Made by a program: the position numbers and the translations under genes. From Flavobacterium sp. Root186 (GTDB lineage: Bacteria; Bacteroidota; Bacteroidia; Flavobacteriales; Flavobacteriaceae), in assembly GCF_001428525.1 (NCBI RefSeq), contig NZ_LMHW01000015.1, forward strand, positions 186,352 through 250,351: a DNA stretch of 64,000 nt. Reading direction: 5' to 3'. The notes beneath the pieces were generated by a model. The model did not search any database, was not told where the DNA came from, and saw only the letters and a program-made list of their open reading frames with translations. Below are positions 57,347-64,000 of the stretch, in pieces (the first letter of the stretch is position 1; each line of letters starts with the position of its first letter).

Positions 57347-58218
57347 GCTTCCATTTTTCCAAAACCTACAGTTTCACGATAAATTTGTGGAGAAACATCG
57401 GCATTTGTTTTAAAAAATCGACTGAAATAATGTTCATCATCGTAACCCAATTCATAAGCGATTTCTTTTACAGTTTTATTTGTCATGTACAATTCTCTTT
57501 TGGCTTCAATGATGATTCTTTCGGCAATTAAATCAGTTAAGGTTTTGTTGAAATAATTCTTGGATAATTTTGCCAATGCTTTTGGCGAAATGTTCAATAA
57601 ATCAGCATAATTTCCCGCCGAATGTTTGGTTTTGAAGTTGAGTTCAATAGCATCTTTTAGATTTTGAAGAATCACAGGTTCTTTTGAATCCGGAACGGAT
57701 TTCATTTCTTCTAATTGTTCTGTTTTTAATCGGGAAGCTGTTATCAAAAAGATTTTTAAATAGGAAATAAGCAATTCATATTGTGCCAATTCTGCATTTT
57801 GGATTTCAGTTTTCATTTGGTCTAAAACCATTGCAAAAGTCTGCGCTGCTTGTTCTGTGATTTTCGTGTAAGGTGGCTGGTAAACATTGTTGAATAAAAC
57901 GCCGTTGCAGGAAACTTCTTTTTGATGCATATGAATGCAGTAAAAATCAGGATGGAAATGAATCGCAATTCCTTCAATTGGTTCGTTTACACAAAGCATA
58001 AAAGGCTGATAAGGAGAAAAAGCGAGGAGTGAGTTTTCTTCAAATTGATTTTCTGCAAAATCGGCTTTTACTTTGCCTTTTCCTTTGGTAACCCAAATTA
58101 GTGAGAAATAATTATTTCGCTGTAAATGATCAAAATGGCTGTTGTCATCAAATGGCAGCAGTTTAAAAGCTAAATTTCCATTTTGCGGATTAATTAAAGT
58201 GAAAACATTCTGACTCAT
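57343..58218 (-). CDS. AraC-family transcriptional regulator
   Basis: This 291-residue protein has an N-terminal cupin-like sensing half (VTKGKGKVKADFAENQFEENS) and a C-terminal pair of helix-turn-helix motifs (about 195-288, with ELNFKTKHSAGNYADLLNISPKALAKLSKNYF and KEIAYELGYDDEHYFSRFFKTNADVSPQIYRE). The signal is unknown. The AhpD-like gene lies just upstream and is a likely target. It overlaps the convergent glycosyltransferase stop by four bases. Confidence 0.9.
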   Translation of the reverse strand: MSQNVFTLINPQNGNLAFKLLPFDDNSHFDHLQRNNYFSLIWVTKGKGKVKADFAENQFEENSLLAFSPYQPFMLCVNEPIEGIAIHFHPDFYCIHMHQKEVSCNGVLFNNVYQPPYTKITEQAAQTFAMVLDQMKTEIQNAELAQYELLISYLKIFLITASRLKTEQLEEMKSVPDSKEPVILQNLKDAIELNFKTKHSAGNYADLLNISPKALAKLSKNYFNKTLTDLIAERIIIEAKRELYMTNKTVKEIAYELGYDDEHYFSRFFKTNADVSPQIYRETVGFGKMEA

Positions 58219-58241
58219 AATTTGTTGTGGTTTTTGGAAAT

Positions 58242-58280
58242 ATAAAGATAGTCATGAATTGAATTCACAACTATCTTTAT
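58242..58280. terminator. Hairpin between the AhpD-like gene and AraC gene
   Basis: ATAAAGATAG and CTATCTTTAT form an outer stem with an inner TGAATT/GAATTCA pair. It lies after the AhpD-like stop and directly before the AraC start, so it may be a terminator or an operator. Confidence 0.5.
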
Positions 58281-58309
58281 AAATTGTTTTTTGTTTGAAT
58301 CTTTTGAAA

Positions 58310-58849
58310 TTATAAGCTTGAAACTTCTGGGAAATCAATTTCTGTGTTAGCTGTATTGTTGAAATAGTTTGTTAAAACATTCAATGCTACATGTGCTACA
58401 GTTTCTGCAATTTCAGCATCAGAAACTCCTGCGTTTTTAGCTTTATTTACATCTTCATTATTTACTAATCCGTTTTTGCTGATTAAGGTTTTTGCTAATT
58501 GTAAAATAGCTTCTGTTTTAGCATCTGCAGAATTTCCTTTTCTTGCATCTTGTAAAACTTGTGCATCTGTTTTTAATAGTTTTCCGCCAATAAAAGTATG
58601 AGCTGCTACACAGTAATCACATGAATTGCTTTCTGAAACTGCCAAGGCAATTAATTCTCCTGTTTTTGCACTTAATTTCCCGTGGCTTAATGCACCGCTA
58701 AAATTTAAATATCCTTCAAGAACCGCTGGTGAATTTCCCATTGTTCTCATCATGTTTGGAACTACGCCTAATTTTGATTGTACTGCGTTGAATAAATCTT
58801 TAGTTTTTCCTGTTACTTCGTCTGGGTTTAATGCTGTTAATCGTGTCAT
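58310..58849 (-). CDS. Carboxymuconolactone decarboxylase/AhpD-like protein
   Basis: This 179-residue protein has the AhpD-type redox motif SNSCDYCVAAH, with C77, C80 and H84, in an all-helical frame of usual size. Such proteins act as peroxidase-like antioxidants, although carboxymuconolactone decarboxylase family members vary. The AraC regulator next door may control it. It is not followed by other peroxidase genes. Confidence 0.85.
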   Translation of the reverse strand: MTRLTALNPDEVTGKTKDLFNAVQSKLGVVPNMMRTMGNSPAVLEGYLNFSGALSHGKLSAKTGELIALAVSESNSCDYCVAAHTFIGGKLLKTDAQVLQDARKGNSADAKTEAILQLAKTLISKNGLVNNEDVNKAKNAGVSDAEIAETVAHVALNVLTNYFNNTANTEIDFPEVSSL

Positions 58850-58981
58850 TTTATTTAATTTTTTATGTTATTCATTAGTTGTTGTCTTTTGACATTACAA
58901 AGGTGCGACGATTGCAGATTTTAGAACATGGAGAATTTACGCTATGTGGTGGACAATTTTCCCTGAGTGGTTTTTTTGAAT

Positions 58982-59016
58982 AAAAAATCCCCAATTACAT
59001 TCGTAATTGAGGATTT
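58982..59016. terminator. AATCCCCAATTAC hairpin
   Basis: AAATCCCCAATTAC and GTAATTGAGGATTT pair around a four-base loop with A/T on both ends. It lies in the 58850-59216 gap with the palindromic element below; no gene is seen in this gap. Confidence 0.5.
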
Positions 59017-59030
59017 AAATAATTATGATT

Positions 59031-59187
59031 TATCCCGAAGGGATTACATATCGGTAGAAAAAATATTATGCATTATGATCATTTGTCCCGTTAGGGACTA
59101 AACCAATTCGTTGTAATGTGTAGTCCCTGATGGGACAATAGAAACGGTGATATTTTTTTTCTACCGATATGTAATCCCTTCGGGATA
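59031..59187. repeat. Nested palindromic element of about 157 nt
   Basis: Outer arms TATCCCGAAGGGATTACATA (59031) and TATGTAATCCCTTCGGGATA (to 59187) are near-perfect inverted repeats extended by CTACCGATAT words. Inside, TTTGTCCCGTTAGGGACTA and TAGTCCCTGATGGGACA form another pair. The core words GTCCC and AGGGAC resemble the repeats at 115 and 901. It lies before the M1 peptidase stop on the other strand. Confidence 0.7.
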
Positions 59188-59216
59188 TAAATTTACACGG
59201 AATTCGTGGTTGTTTT

Positions 59217-61064
59217 TTATTTTAAAATACCTTTAACAGCCTGAATAGTTGTTGCATGATAACCAGATTTTGCTTTTTCAAAAATTTGATTTGCCCAAAC
59301 TTTTCCTTCAGGTGTTTTAACCATTTCTTTATAAAGCATCATTACAGATCCTGTTCTGCTGATTCCGATTAAAAATTGTTCAATTGCCGGATAAGCTGGT
59401 TTGTATTGATGAATTAATGCCTGAACAAACCATTGGCGTTTAATGATGAAATTACCGCCTTTTGTAAAATTGAATTCATTGTCAATCGCTTCCATTTCTT
59501 TTATATTAATATCAGCTGGAAGATGATCTATAAAGTGCTGTTTTTCTGCTGTAGTTGTGATTTTTTTGCTTAAACCTGCAACACCAGTTTCCCTCCAGCT
59601 TTTTTGAATTTTATCGATAGCATCAAAATCGACTGAACTTACCGGAAGAATATTTGATGGAATTCCTGGTTTGTAAATCCAGTCTTCTAATTTGATTTTA
59701 TCAGCTAATGCTTTGTCGTCTTTGATTAGGTTTTCGTTTAAATATTTCACGAAATCTTCTGTCGTAATTGATTTGAAAGCATGTGAATCAAAATAATTTT
59801 TAATGAACGGATCGAATTTGTCACGTCCAACAGCATTTTCGATTACTCTTAAAAATGAATATCCTTTTACGTAAGGAATTTGGCTGATTCCGTCATCAGG
59901 ATTTCTTCCTGTCAGCGAAACTTTAAGTCTAGTATCTGGACTAGTATCTCCATATTCTGCTACATTATCAACTAATTCTTTGTTTGTGATAACATTTTGC
60001 ATTTCAAATTCTTTCTTTCCGAAAATAGCTTCTCCAATGCGGTGCTCCACATAAGTTGTAAAACCTTCGTTTAACCAAATGTCATCCCAAGTTGCATTTG
60101 TAACTAGATTTCCGCTCCAGCTGTGGCCTAATTCGTGTGCTAATAAACTAGTTAACGAACGGTCGCCGGCGATGACGCCCGGAGTTAAGAAAGTAAGGTT
60201 TGGATTTTCCATTCCGCCGTAAGGGAAACTTGGAGGTAAAACCAAAACATCGTAGCGTCCCCAGCGGTATGGGCCGTACAATTTTTCGGCAGCAACAACC
60301 ATTTTTCCAAGTTCTGCAAATTCCCATGCTGATTTTTTCAGCATTGATGGTTCTGCGTAAACTCCGGTTCTTTTGTCGATAGACTGAAATTCAATGTCTC
60401 CAACAGCAATTGCCATTAAATAAGACGGAATTGCTTTGTCTTGTTTGAAAGTATAAACTCCGGTATCGTTTTTCTTCTGCGGATTTACTGCGCTCATAAC
60501 GGCTAATAAATCTTTAGGAACTGTAACTTTTGCATTATAAGTAAAACGAATTCCCGGTGAATCCTGACAAGGAATCCAAGTTCTTGACCATACGCTTTCT
60601 CCTTGAGAGAACAAGAACGGTTTCTTTTTATCAGCGGTCTGCTCTGGTTTTAACCATTGAAGTGCAACAGCATCTTTGGTTGTATTGTAATAGATGTTTA
60701 CTTTAGTTGTATTCGGTTCAATAGTAATATGAAGAGGTTTTCCGTGAAATTCAGTGTCTTCACCAAGTTCAAATTTGGTTTCTTTTTCGTCGTCGCCTAA
60801 AGTTACTTTAGTAATGTTTAGTGTGTTTTCGTCGAAAATAATTTCATTTCCTTTACTGATGTTGTCAATTGTCCACGAAGCTTTTCCTGAAATAGTCTGC
60901 GTATCAAAATCAACTTTAATGTCAAGATCAAGGTGCTTAACTACAGCAAGTTCTGGTTTAGAATAACTGTGTTCATCTACAACGCTGGTTGGTTTTTCTG
61001 TTTGGTCTTTTTTCTGGCAGGCAATTGCTGTAAGAAACAAGATTAAAAAGGTTAGTTTTTTCAT
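59217..61064 (-). CDS. M1 family aminopeptidase lipoprotein
   Basis: This 615-residue enzyme starts with a lipobox (FLTAIAC, cysteine 16). It contains the M1 zinc motif HELGH (about 310-314) with the second glutamate in WLNEGFTTYVE, and the exopeptidase motif GGMEN (about 283-287). An ERAP/LTA4-hydrolase-like C-terminal part follows. It likely trims peptides in the envelope. The ATG at 61064 is chosen, since an upstream frame extension would break the lipoprotein signal. A terminator stands upstream (61105-61138), serving the pdh genes. Confidence 0.93.
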   Translation of the reverse strand: MKKLTFLILFLTAIACQKKDQTEKPTSVVDEHSYSKPELAVVKHLDLDIKVDFDTQTISGKASWTIDNISKGNEIIFDENTLNITKVTLGDDEKETKFELGEDTEFHGKPLHITIEPNTTKVNIYYNTTKDAVALQWLKPEQTADKKKPFLFSQGESVWSRTWIPCQDSPGIRFTYNAKVTVPKDLLAVMSAVNPQKKNDTGVYTFKQDKAIPSYLMAIAVGDIEFQSIDKRTGVYAEPSMLKKSAWEFAELGKMVVAAEKLYGPYRWGRYDVLVLPPSFPYGGMENPNLTFLTPGVIAGDRSLTSLLAHELGHSWSGNLVTNATWDDIWLNEGFTTYVEHRIGEAIFGKKEFEMQNVITNKELVDNVAEYGDTSPDTRLKVSLTGRNPDDGISQIPYVKGYSFLRVIENAVGRDKFDPFIKNYFDSHAFKSITTEDFVKYLNENLIKDDKALADKIKLEDWIYKPGIPSNILPVSSVDFDAIDKIQKSWRETGVAGLSKKITTTAEKQHFIDHLPADINIKEMEAIDNEFNFTKGGNFIIKRQWFVQALIHQYKPAYPAIEQFLIGISRTGSVMMLYKEMVKTPEGKVWANQIFEKAKSGYHATTIQAVKGILK

Positions 61065-61104
61065 TTTATGAAGTATTGAATTTTGAGGATGAAAATTAAA
61101 CAAA

Positions 61105-61138
61105 AAATCCCGTCCCGAAAAACTTCGGGACGGGATTT
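61105..61138 (-). terminator. Terminator after pdhC
   Basis: AAATCCCGTCCCGAA and TTCGGGACGGGATTT are perfect arms with an AAAC loop, and A and T runs around them. It lies 22 nt past the pdhC stop. Confidence 0.85.
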
Positions 61139-61159
61139 AATTATAAAATTAACAACTAA

Positions 61160-62800
61160 TTACGCCAGCATTGTAACTGGGCTTTCGATGTATTGTTTTA
61201 ATGTTTGTAAGAACTGAGCGCCAGTTGCACCGTCAATTGTTCTGTGGTCGCAAGCTAATGATAACATCATTGTGTTTCCAACTACGATTTGACCGTTTTT
61301 AACTACTGGTTTCTCAACAATTGCACCTACAGAAAGGATTGCAGAGTTTGGCTGGTTGATAATTGAATTAAATTCAGTAATACCAAACATTCCAAGGTTA
61401 GATACTGTAAAAGTACTTCCTTCCATTTCTTGTGGTCCAAGTTTTTTGTTTTTAGCTCTTCCTGCAAGATCTCTAACAGAAGCACCAATTTGAGATAAAC
61501 TCATAGCGTCTGTAAATTTCAATACAGGAACTACTAATCCGTCTTCAACTGCTACAGCAACACCAATATTTACGTGGTGGTTGATGATGATAGCATCTTC
61601 TTTCCATTGAGAGTTGATTTTTGGATGTTTTTTCAATGCTAAAGCACAAGCTTTAATTACCATATCGTTGAAAGATACTTTTGTATCAGGAACAGTATTG
61701 ATTGTTGCTCTTGCTCCCATCGCTTCGTCCATGCTTACTTCGATCACTAAGTTATAGTGAGGTGCAGTAAATAAAGATTCTGCAAGACGTTTTGCGATAA
61801 TTTTACGCATTTGAGAGTTTTTAATCTCTTCTGTGAAAACTTCTCCGGCAGGAACAAATACTTTTGGTGCAGCAGGAGCAGAAGCAGAAGCTTCTTGCTT
61901 AACAGCAGGTGCTGAAGCAGTTTGTCCTTGTGCGGATGGAGTAAAGTTTTCGATATCACTTTTTACGATACGTCCGTTTTCTCCAGAACCTTTAACCTGA
62001 GTTAATTGGATTCCTTTGTCAGAAGCGATTTTCTTAGCTAAAGGTGAAGCTAAAATTCTTCCTCCGTTAGAGTTGTCAGCTACGGCTTCCGGTGCTTTTT
62101 CAGCAGCAGGAGCAGCTTTTGTTTCTTCTGCAGCAGGAGCACTTGCAGCGCCTCCGGCAGTATAATTGTCAGCAATTCCAGAAATATCAGTTCCGGCAGG
62201 GCCAATAATAGCTAATAAGCTGTCAACTGGCGCAGTGTTTCCTTCTTGAATTCCGATGTATAATAATGTTCCAGCATTGAAAGACTCAAACTCCATTGTA
62301 GCTTTGTCTGTTTCAATTTCTGCTAAAATATCACCTTCAGCTACAGTATCACCAACTTTTTTCAACCAGGTTGCTACTGTACCTTCCGTCATGGTATCGC
62401 TCAAACGTGGCATAGTTACTACTATAACACCTTTTGGCAATTCAGCTGCAGCTTTTGCGGGAGCAGCAGTTTCAGTTTTTGCTTCAGCAGCAGGAGCATC
62501 CGCTTTTGGAGCTTCAGCAGCAGGAGCATCACCACCGGCTAAAAGAGCAGAAATATCTTCTCCTTCGTTACCAATGATGGCTAATAATGAATCAACCGGA
62601 GCAGTTTCTCCAGCCTGAATTCCGATATGTAAAAGAGTTCCTTCGTTAAAAGATTCGAACTCCATTGTTGCTTTGTCTGTTTCAATTTCAGCAAGGATAT
62701 CACCTTCGCTAATTTTGTCGCCTACTTTTTTTAACCAAGTCGCTACCGTTCCTTCCGTCATAGTATCGCTCAAACGAGGCATTGTTACTTTAATCGCCAT
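61160..62800 (-). CDS. pdhC: Pyruvate dehydrogenase E2 (dihydrolipoamide acetyltransferase)
   Basis: This 546-residue protein has two near-identical lipoyl domains (lysines 43 and 166 in ETDKATMEFES), an Ala/Pro-rich linker, a subunit-binding domain at about 247-286 (ILASPLAKKIASDKGI) and the acetyltransferase domain at about 320-546 with the catalytic HRTIDGA. It transfers acetyl groups to CoA. The two lipoyl copies suggest an internal duplication. It lies four bases after E1-alpha. The E1-beta and E3 genes are not in the window. Confidence 0.95.
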   Translation of the reverse strand: MAIKVTMPRLSDTMTEGTVATWLKKVGDKISEGDILAEIETDKATMEFESFNEGTLLHIGIQAGETAPVDSLLAIIGNEGEDISALLAGGDAPAAEAPKADAPAAEAKTETAAPAKAAAELPKGVIVVTMPRLSDTMTEGTVATWLKKVGDTVAEGDILAEIETDKATMEFESFNAGTLLYIGIQEGNTAPVDSLLAIIGPAGTDISGIADNYTAGGAASAPAAEETKAAPAAEKAPEAVADNSNGGRILASPLAKKIASDKGIQLTQVKGSGENGRIVKSDIENFTPSAQGQTASAPAVKQEASASAPAAPKVFVPAGEVFTEEIKNSQMRKIIAKRLAESLFTAPHYNLVIEVSMDEAMGARATINTVPDTKVSFNDMVIKACALALKKHPKINSQWKEDAIIINHHVNIGVAVAVEDGLVVPVLKFTDAMSLSQIGASVRDLAGRAKNKKLGPQEMEGSTFTVSNLGMFGITEFNSIINQPNSAILSVGAIVEKPVVKNGQIVVGNTMMLSLACDHRTIDGATGAQFLQTLKQYIESPVTMLA

Positions 62801-62804
62801 GATG

Positions 62805-63803
62805 TTATAGTTTATGAGGTGTAAATGGATAGTCTTCTTGTGCGTATACTACATCGTATAATTGTTGTAAGTCTGGATATGGAGATTCTTCAGCGAATTT
62901 CTGACATTCTTCAACTAAGTCTTTAACTCTTTGGTCAATAACTTCAATTTCTTCTTCTGTAGCATATTTTTGATCCAAAATTACATCAAGAACTTGTGTA
63001 ATTGGGTCAATTTTTTTGTACTCTTCAACCTCTTCTTTAGAACGGTATAATTGTGCATCAGACATAGAGTGTCCTCTGTAACGGTACGTTTTCATTTCAA
63101 GGAAAGTTGGTCCGTCTCCGCGACGCGCTCTTTCGATAGCTTCGTGCATTGCTTCGGCAACTTTTACAGGGTTCATTCCGTCAACAGGTCCGCAAGGCAT
63201 TTCGTAGCCTAAACCTAATTTCCAGATATCAGTGTGGTTTGCAGTTCTTTCTACAGAAGTTCCCATTGCATAACCGTTGTTCTCAACGATAAATACAACT
63301 GGTAATTTCCATAACATAGCCATGTTAAAAGCTTCGTGAAGAGAACCTTGTCTAGCGGCACCGTCACCAAAGTAAGTCATAGTTACACCGCCAGTGTTGA
63401 AATATTTATCAGCGAAAGCTAAACCAGCTCCCACCGGAATTTGTCCACCAACGATTCCGTGACCTCCGTAAAAACGGTGTTCTTTAGAAAAAATGTGCAT
63501 TGAACCTCCCATGCCTTTAGAAGTTCCTGTAACTTTTCCTAAAAGTTCTGCCATTACGTTTCTAGGATCAACTCCCATACCAATTGGCTGAACGTGATTT
63601 CTGTATGCAGTAATCATTTTGTCTTTAGTCAGGTCCATAGCGTGCAGAGCGCCCGCTAATACAGCTTCCTGACCATTATATAGGTGTAAAAAACCTCTAA
63701 CTTTTTGTTGAATGTATAATGCTGCAAGTTTGTCTTCAAACTTTCTCCAAAGCAGCATGTCTTCGTACCACTTTAAATATACCTCTTTTGTAACTTCTTT
63801 CAT
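62805..63803 (-). CDS. pdhA: Pyruvate dehydrogenase E1 component, alpha subunit
   Basis: This 332-residue thiamine-diphosphate subunit has HLYNGQEAVLAGALHAM, the GDGAARQGSLHEAFNMAMLWKLPVVFIVENN cofactor site and the phosphorylation-loop-like RYRGHSMSD segment. The chosen ATG is at 63803; a TTG at 63905 would add 34 residues but overlaps the promoter. The E2 gene follows directly. The beta subunit must be encoded elsewhere. Confidence 0.95.
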   Translation of the reverse strand: MKEVTKEVYLKWYEDMLLWRKFEDKLAALYIQQKVRGFLHLYNGQEAVLAGALHAMDLTKDKMITAYRNHVQPIGMGVDPRNVMAELLGKVTGTSKGMGGSMHIFSKEHRFYGGHGIVGGQIPVGAGLAFADKYFNTGGVTMTYFGDGAARQGSLHEAFNMAMLWKLPVVFIVENNGYAMGTSVERTANHTDIWKLGLGYEMPCGPVDGMNPVKVAEAMHEAIERARRGDGPTFLEMKTYRYRGHSMSDAQLYRSKEEVEEYKKIDPITQVLDVILDQKYATEEEIEVIDQRVKDLVEECQKFAEESPYPDLQQLYDVVYAQEDYPFTPHKL

Positions 63804-63902
63804 CTGAATTCTTTCTTTTGCTAAAGTTGTTTGTGTTATCAATTGTTGCCTGTAACGCAAAATAGTTTCCTCCCACAAATTTGCGCCCGAAAGGTCGGGA
63901 TG

Positions 63903-63910
63903 CAAAAATA
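63903..63910 (-). promoter_or_regulatory. -7 box of pdhA-pdhC
   Basis: TATTTTTG on the minus strand matches TAnnTTTG, with its final TTG forming a misleading in-frame start. The leader to the ATG at 63803 would be about 95 nt, long enough to hold regulation. Confidence 0.5.
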
Positions 63911-64000
63911 AGACATTCCGTTTAAGAACTAAAATTTAAAAGGTCTTTTTTGGCTTTTTTTTACAAGAACTTTTTATCAAACATAAAAGGGAGTAGATTT

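Noticed and set aside
61065..61103. Extension of the M1 peptidase from an upstream start
   Set aside because: It would bury the lipobox signal peptide, which begins cleanly at the ATG at 61064.
1..64000. tRNA, rRNA, prophage or transposase genes
   Set aside because: No cloverleaf-like sequence, rRNA segment, integrase or transposase frame was recognised anywhere in the window.

Overview
This 64 kb window is a chromosomal segment of a gliding member of the Bacteroidota, most likely a Flavobacterium close to F. johnsoniae. The signs are low G+C, the gliding genes gldA, gldD and gldE, a cobalamin-dependent methionine synthase split into two genes, SusC/TonB-style receptors with carboxypeptidase-like N-termini, lipoproteins with acidic residues after the lipobox cysteine, and A-rich start contexts instead of Shine-Dalgarno sites. 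Many genes are also preceded by the Bacteroidota sigma -7 box TAnnTTTG, sometimes with a TTG about 20 nt upstream. The gene content is mostly core. No prophage, transposase, CRISPR array, rRNA or tRNA was seen.

Layout. 1-2.1 kb: siroheme synthesis (end of cobA, precorrin-2 dehydrogenase/ferrochelatase) and a ferredoxin/flavodoxin-NADP reductase, likely serving sulfite reduction. 2.2-2.8 kb: a toxin-antitoxin pair between direct repeats. 2.8-9 kb: a methionine/one-carbon unit, namely a SAM-I riboswitch, metH N-terminal gene, an unknown membrane protein, metH C-terminal gene and metF. 9-12.6 kb: a methyltransferase, a dicarboxylate/amino-acid:cation symporter and a PLP decarboxylase. 12.9-17.8 kb: a three-gene operon (TonB receptor, DUF4374 surface lipoprotein, PepSY membrane protein) laid out like the XusABC xenosiderophore system of Bacteroides. 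17.9-22 kb: a second TonB-type receptor, gldA and an outer-membrane barrel. 22.4-25.3 kb: metE divergent from an Lrp regulator. 25.5-31.8 kb: dgt, a DUF3078 protein, dxs, two tandem TonB-C-like proteins and tadA. 32-40.2 kb: an alpha-2-macroglobulin lipoprotein with its penicillin-binding protein 1C partner. 40.5-46.2 kb: RNase G, a 30-residue basic protein and HU on one strand; mutY, ssb, gldE and gldD on the other. 46.3-52.3 kb: a metal-binding lipoprotein, an EamA transporter, an M16 peptidase pair, and ribosomal proteins L21 and L27. 52.6-63.9 kb: AsmA-like protein, miaE, a glycosyltransferase, AraC regulator, AhpD-like protein, M1 aminopeptidase, and pyruvate dehydrogenase E2 and E1-alpha.

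The least explained content lies between genes. Several families of short inverted repeats recur in the intergenic DNA, some in opposite orientations, and a set of CTTAG/CTTTGCG word-like repeats sits directly ahead of several start codons. Other points worth attention are the long metH leader with a repeat element after the riboswitch, the 30-residue basic gene whose stop codon lies inside its terminator, tandem TonB-like proteins with an extra four-cysteine module, and an RNase G lacking the usual zinc-link cysteines. I found no clearly unprecedented multi-gene system. The nearest to novelty are the repeat families, the cysteine module and the unknown gene lying between the two metH halves.
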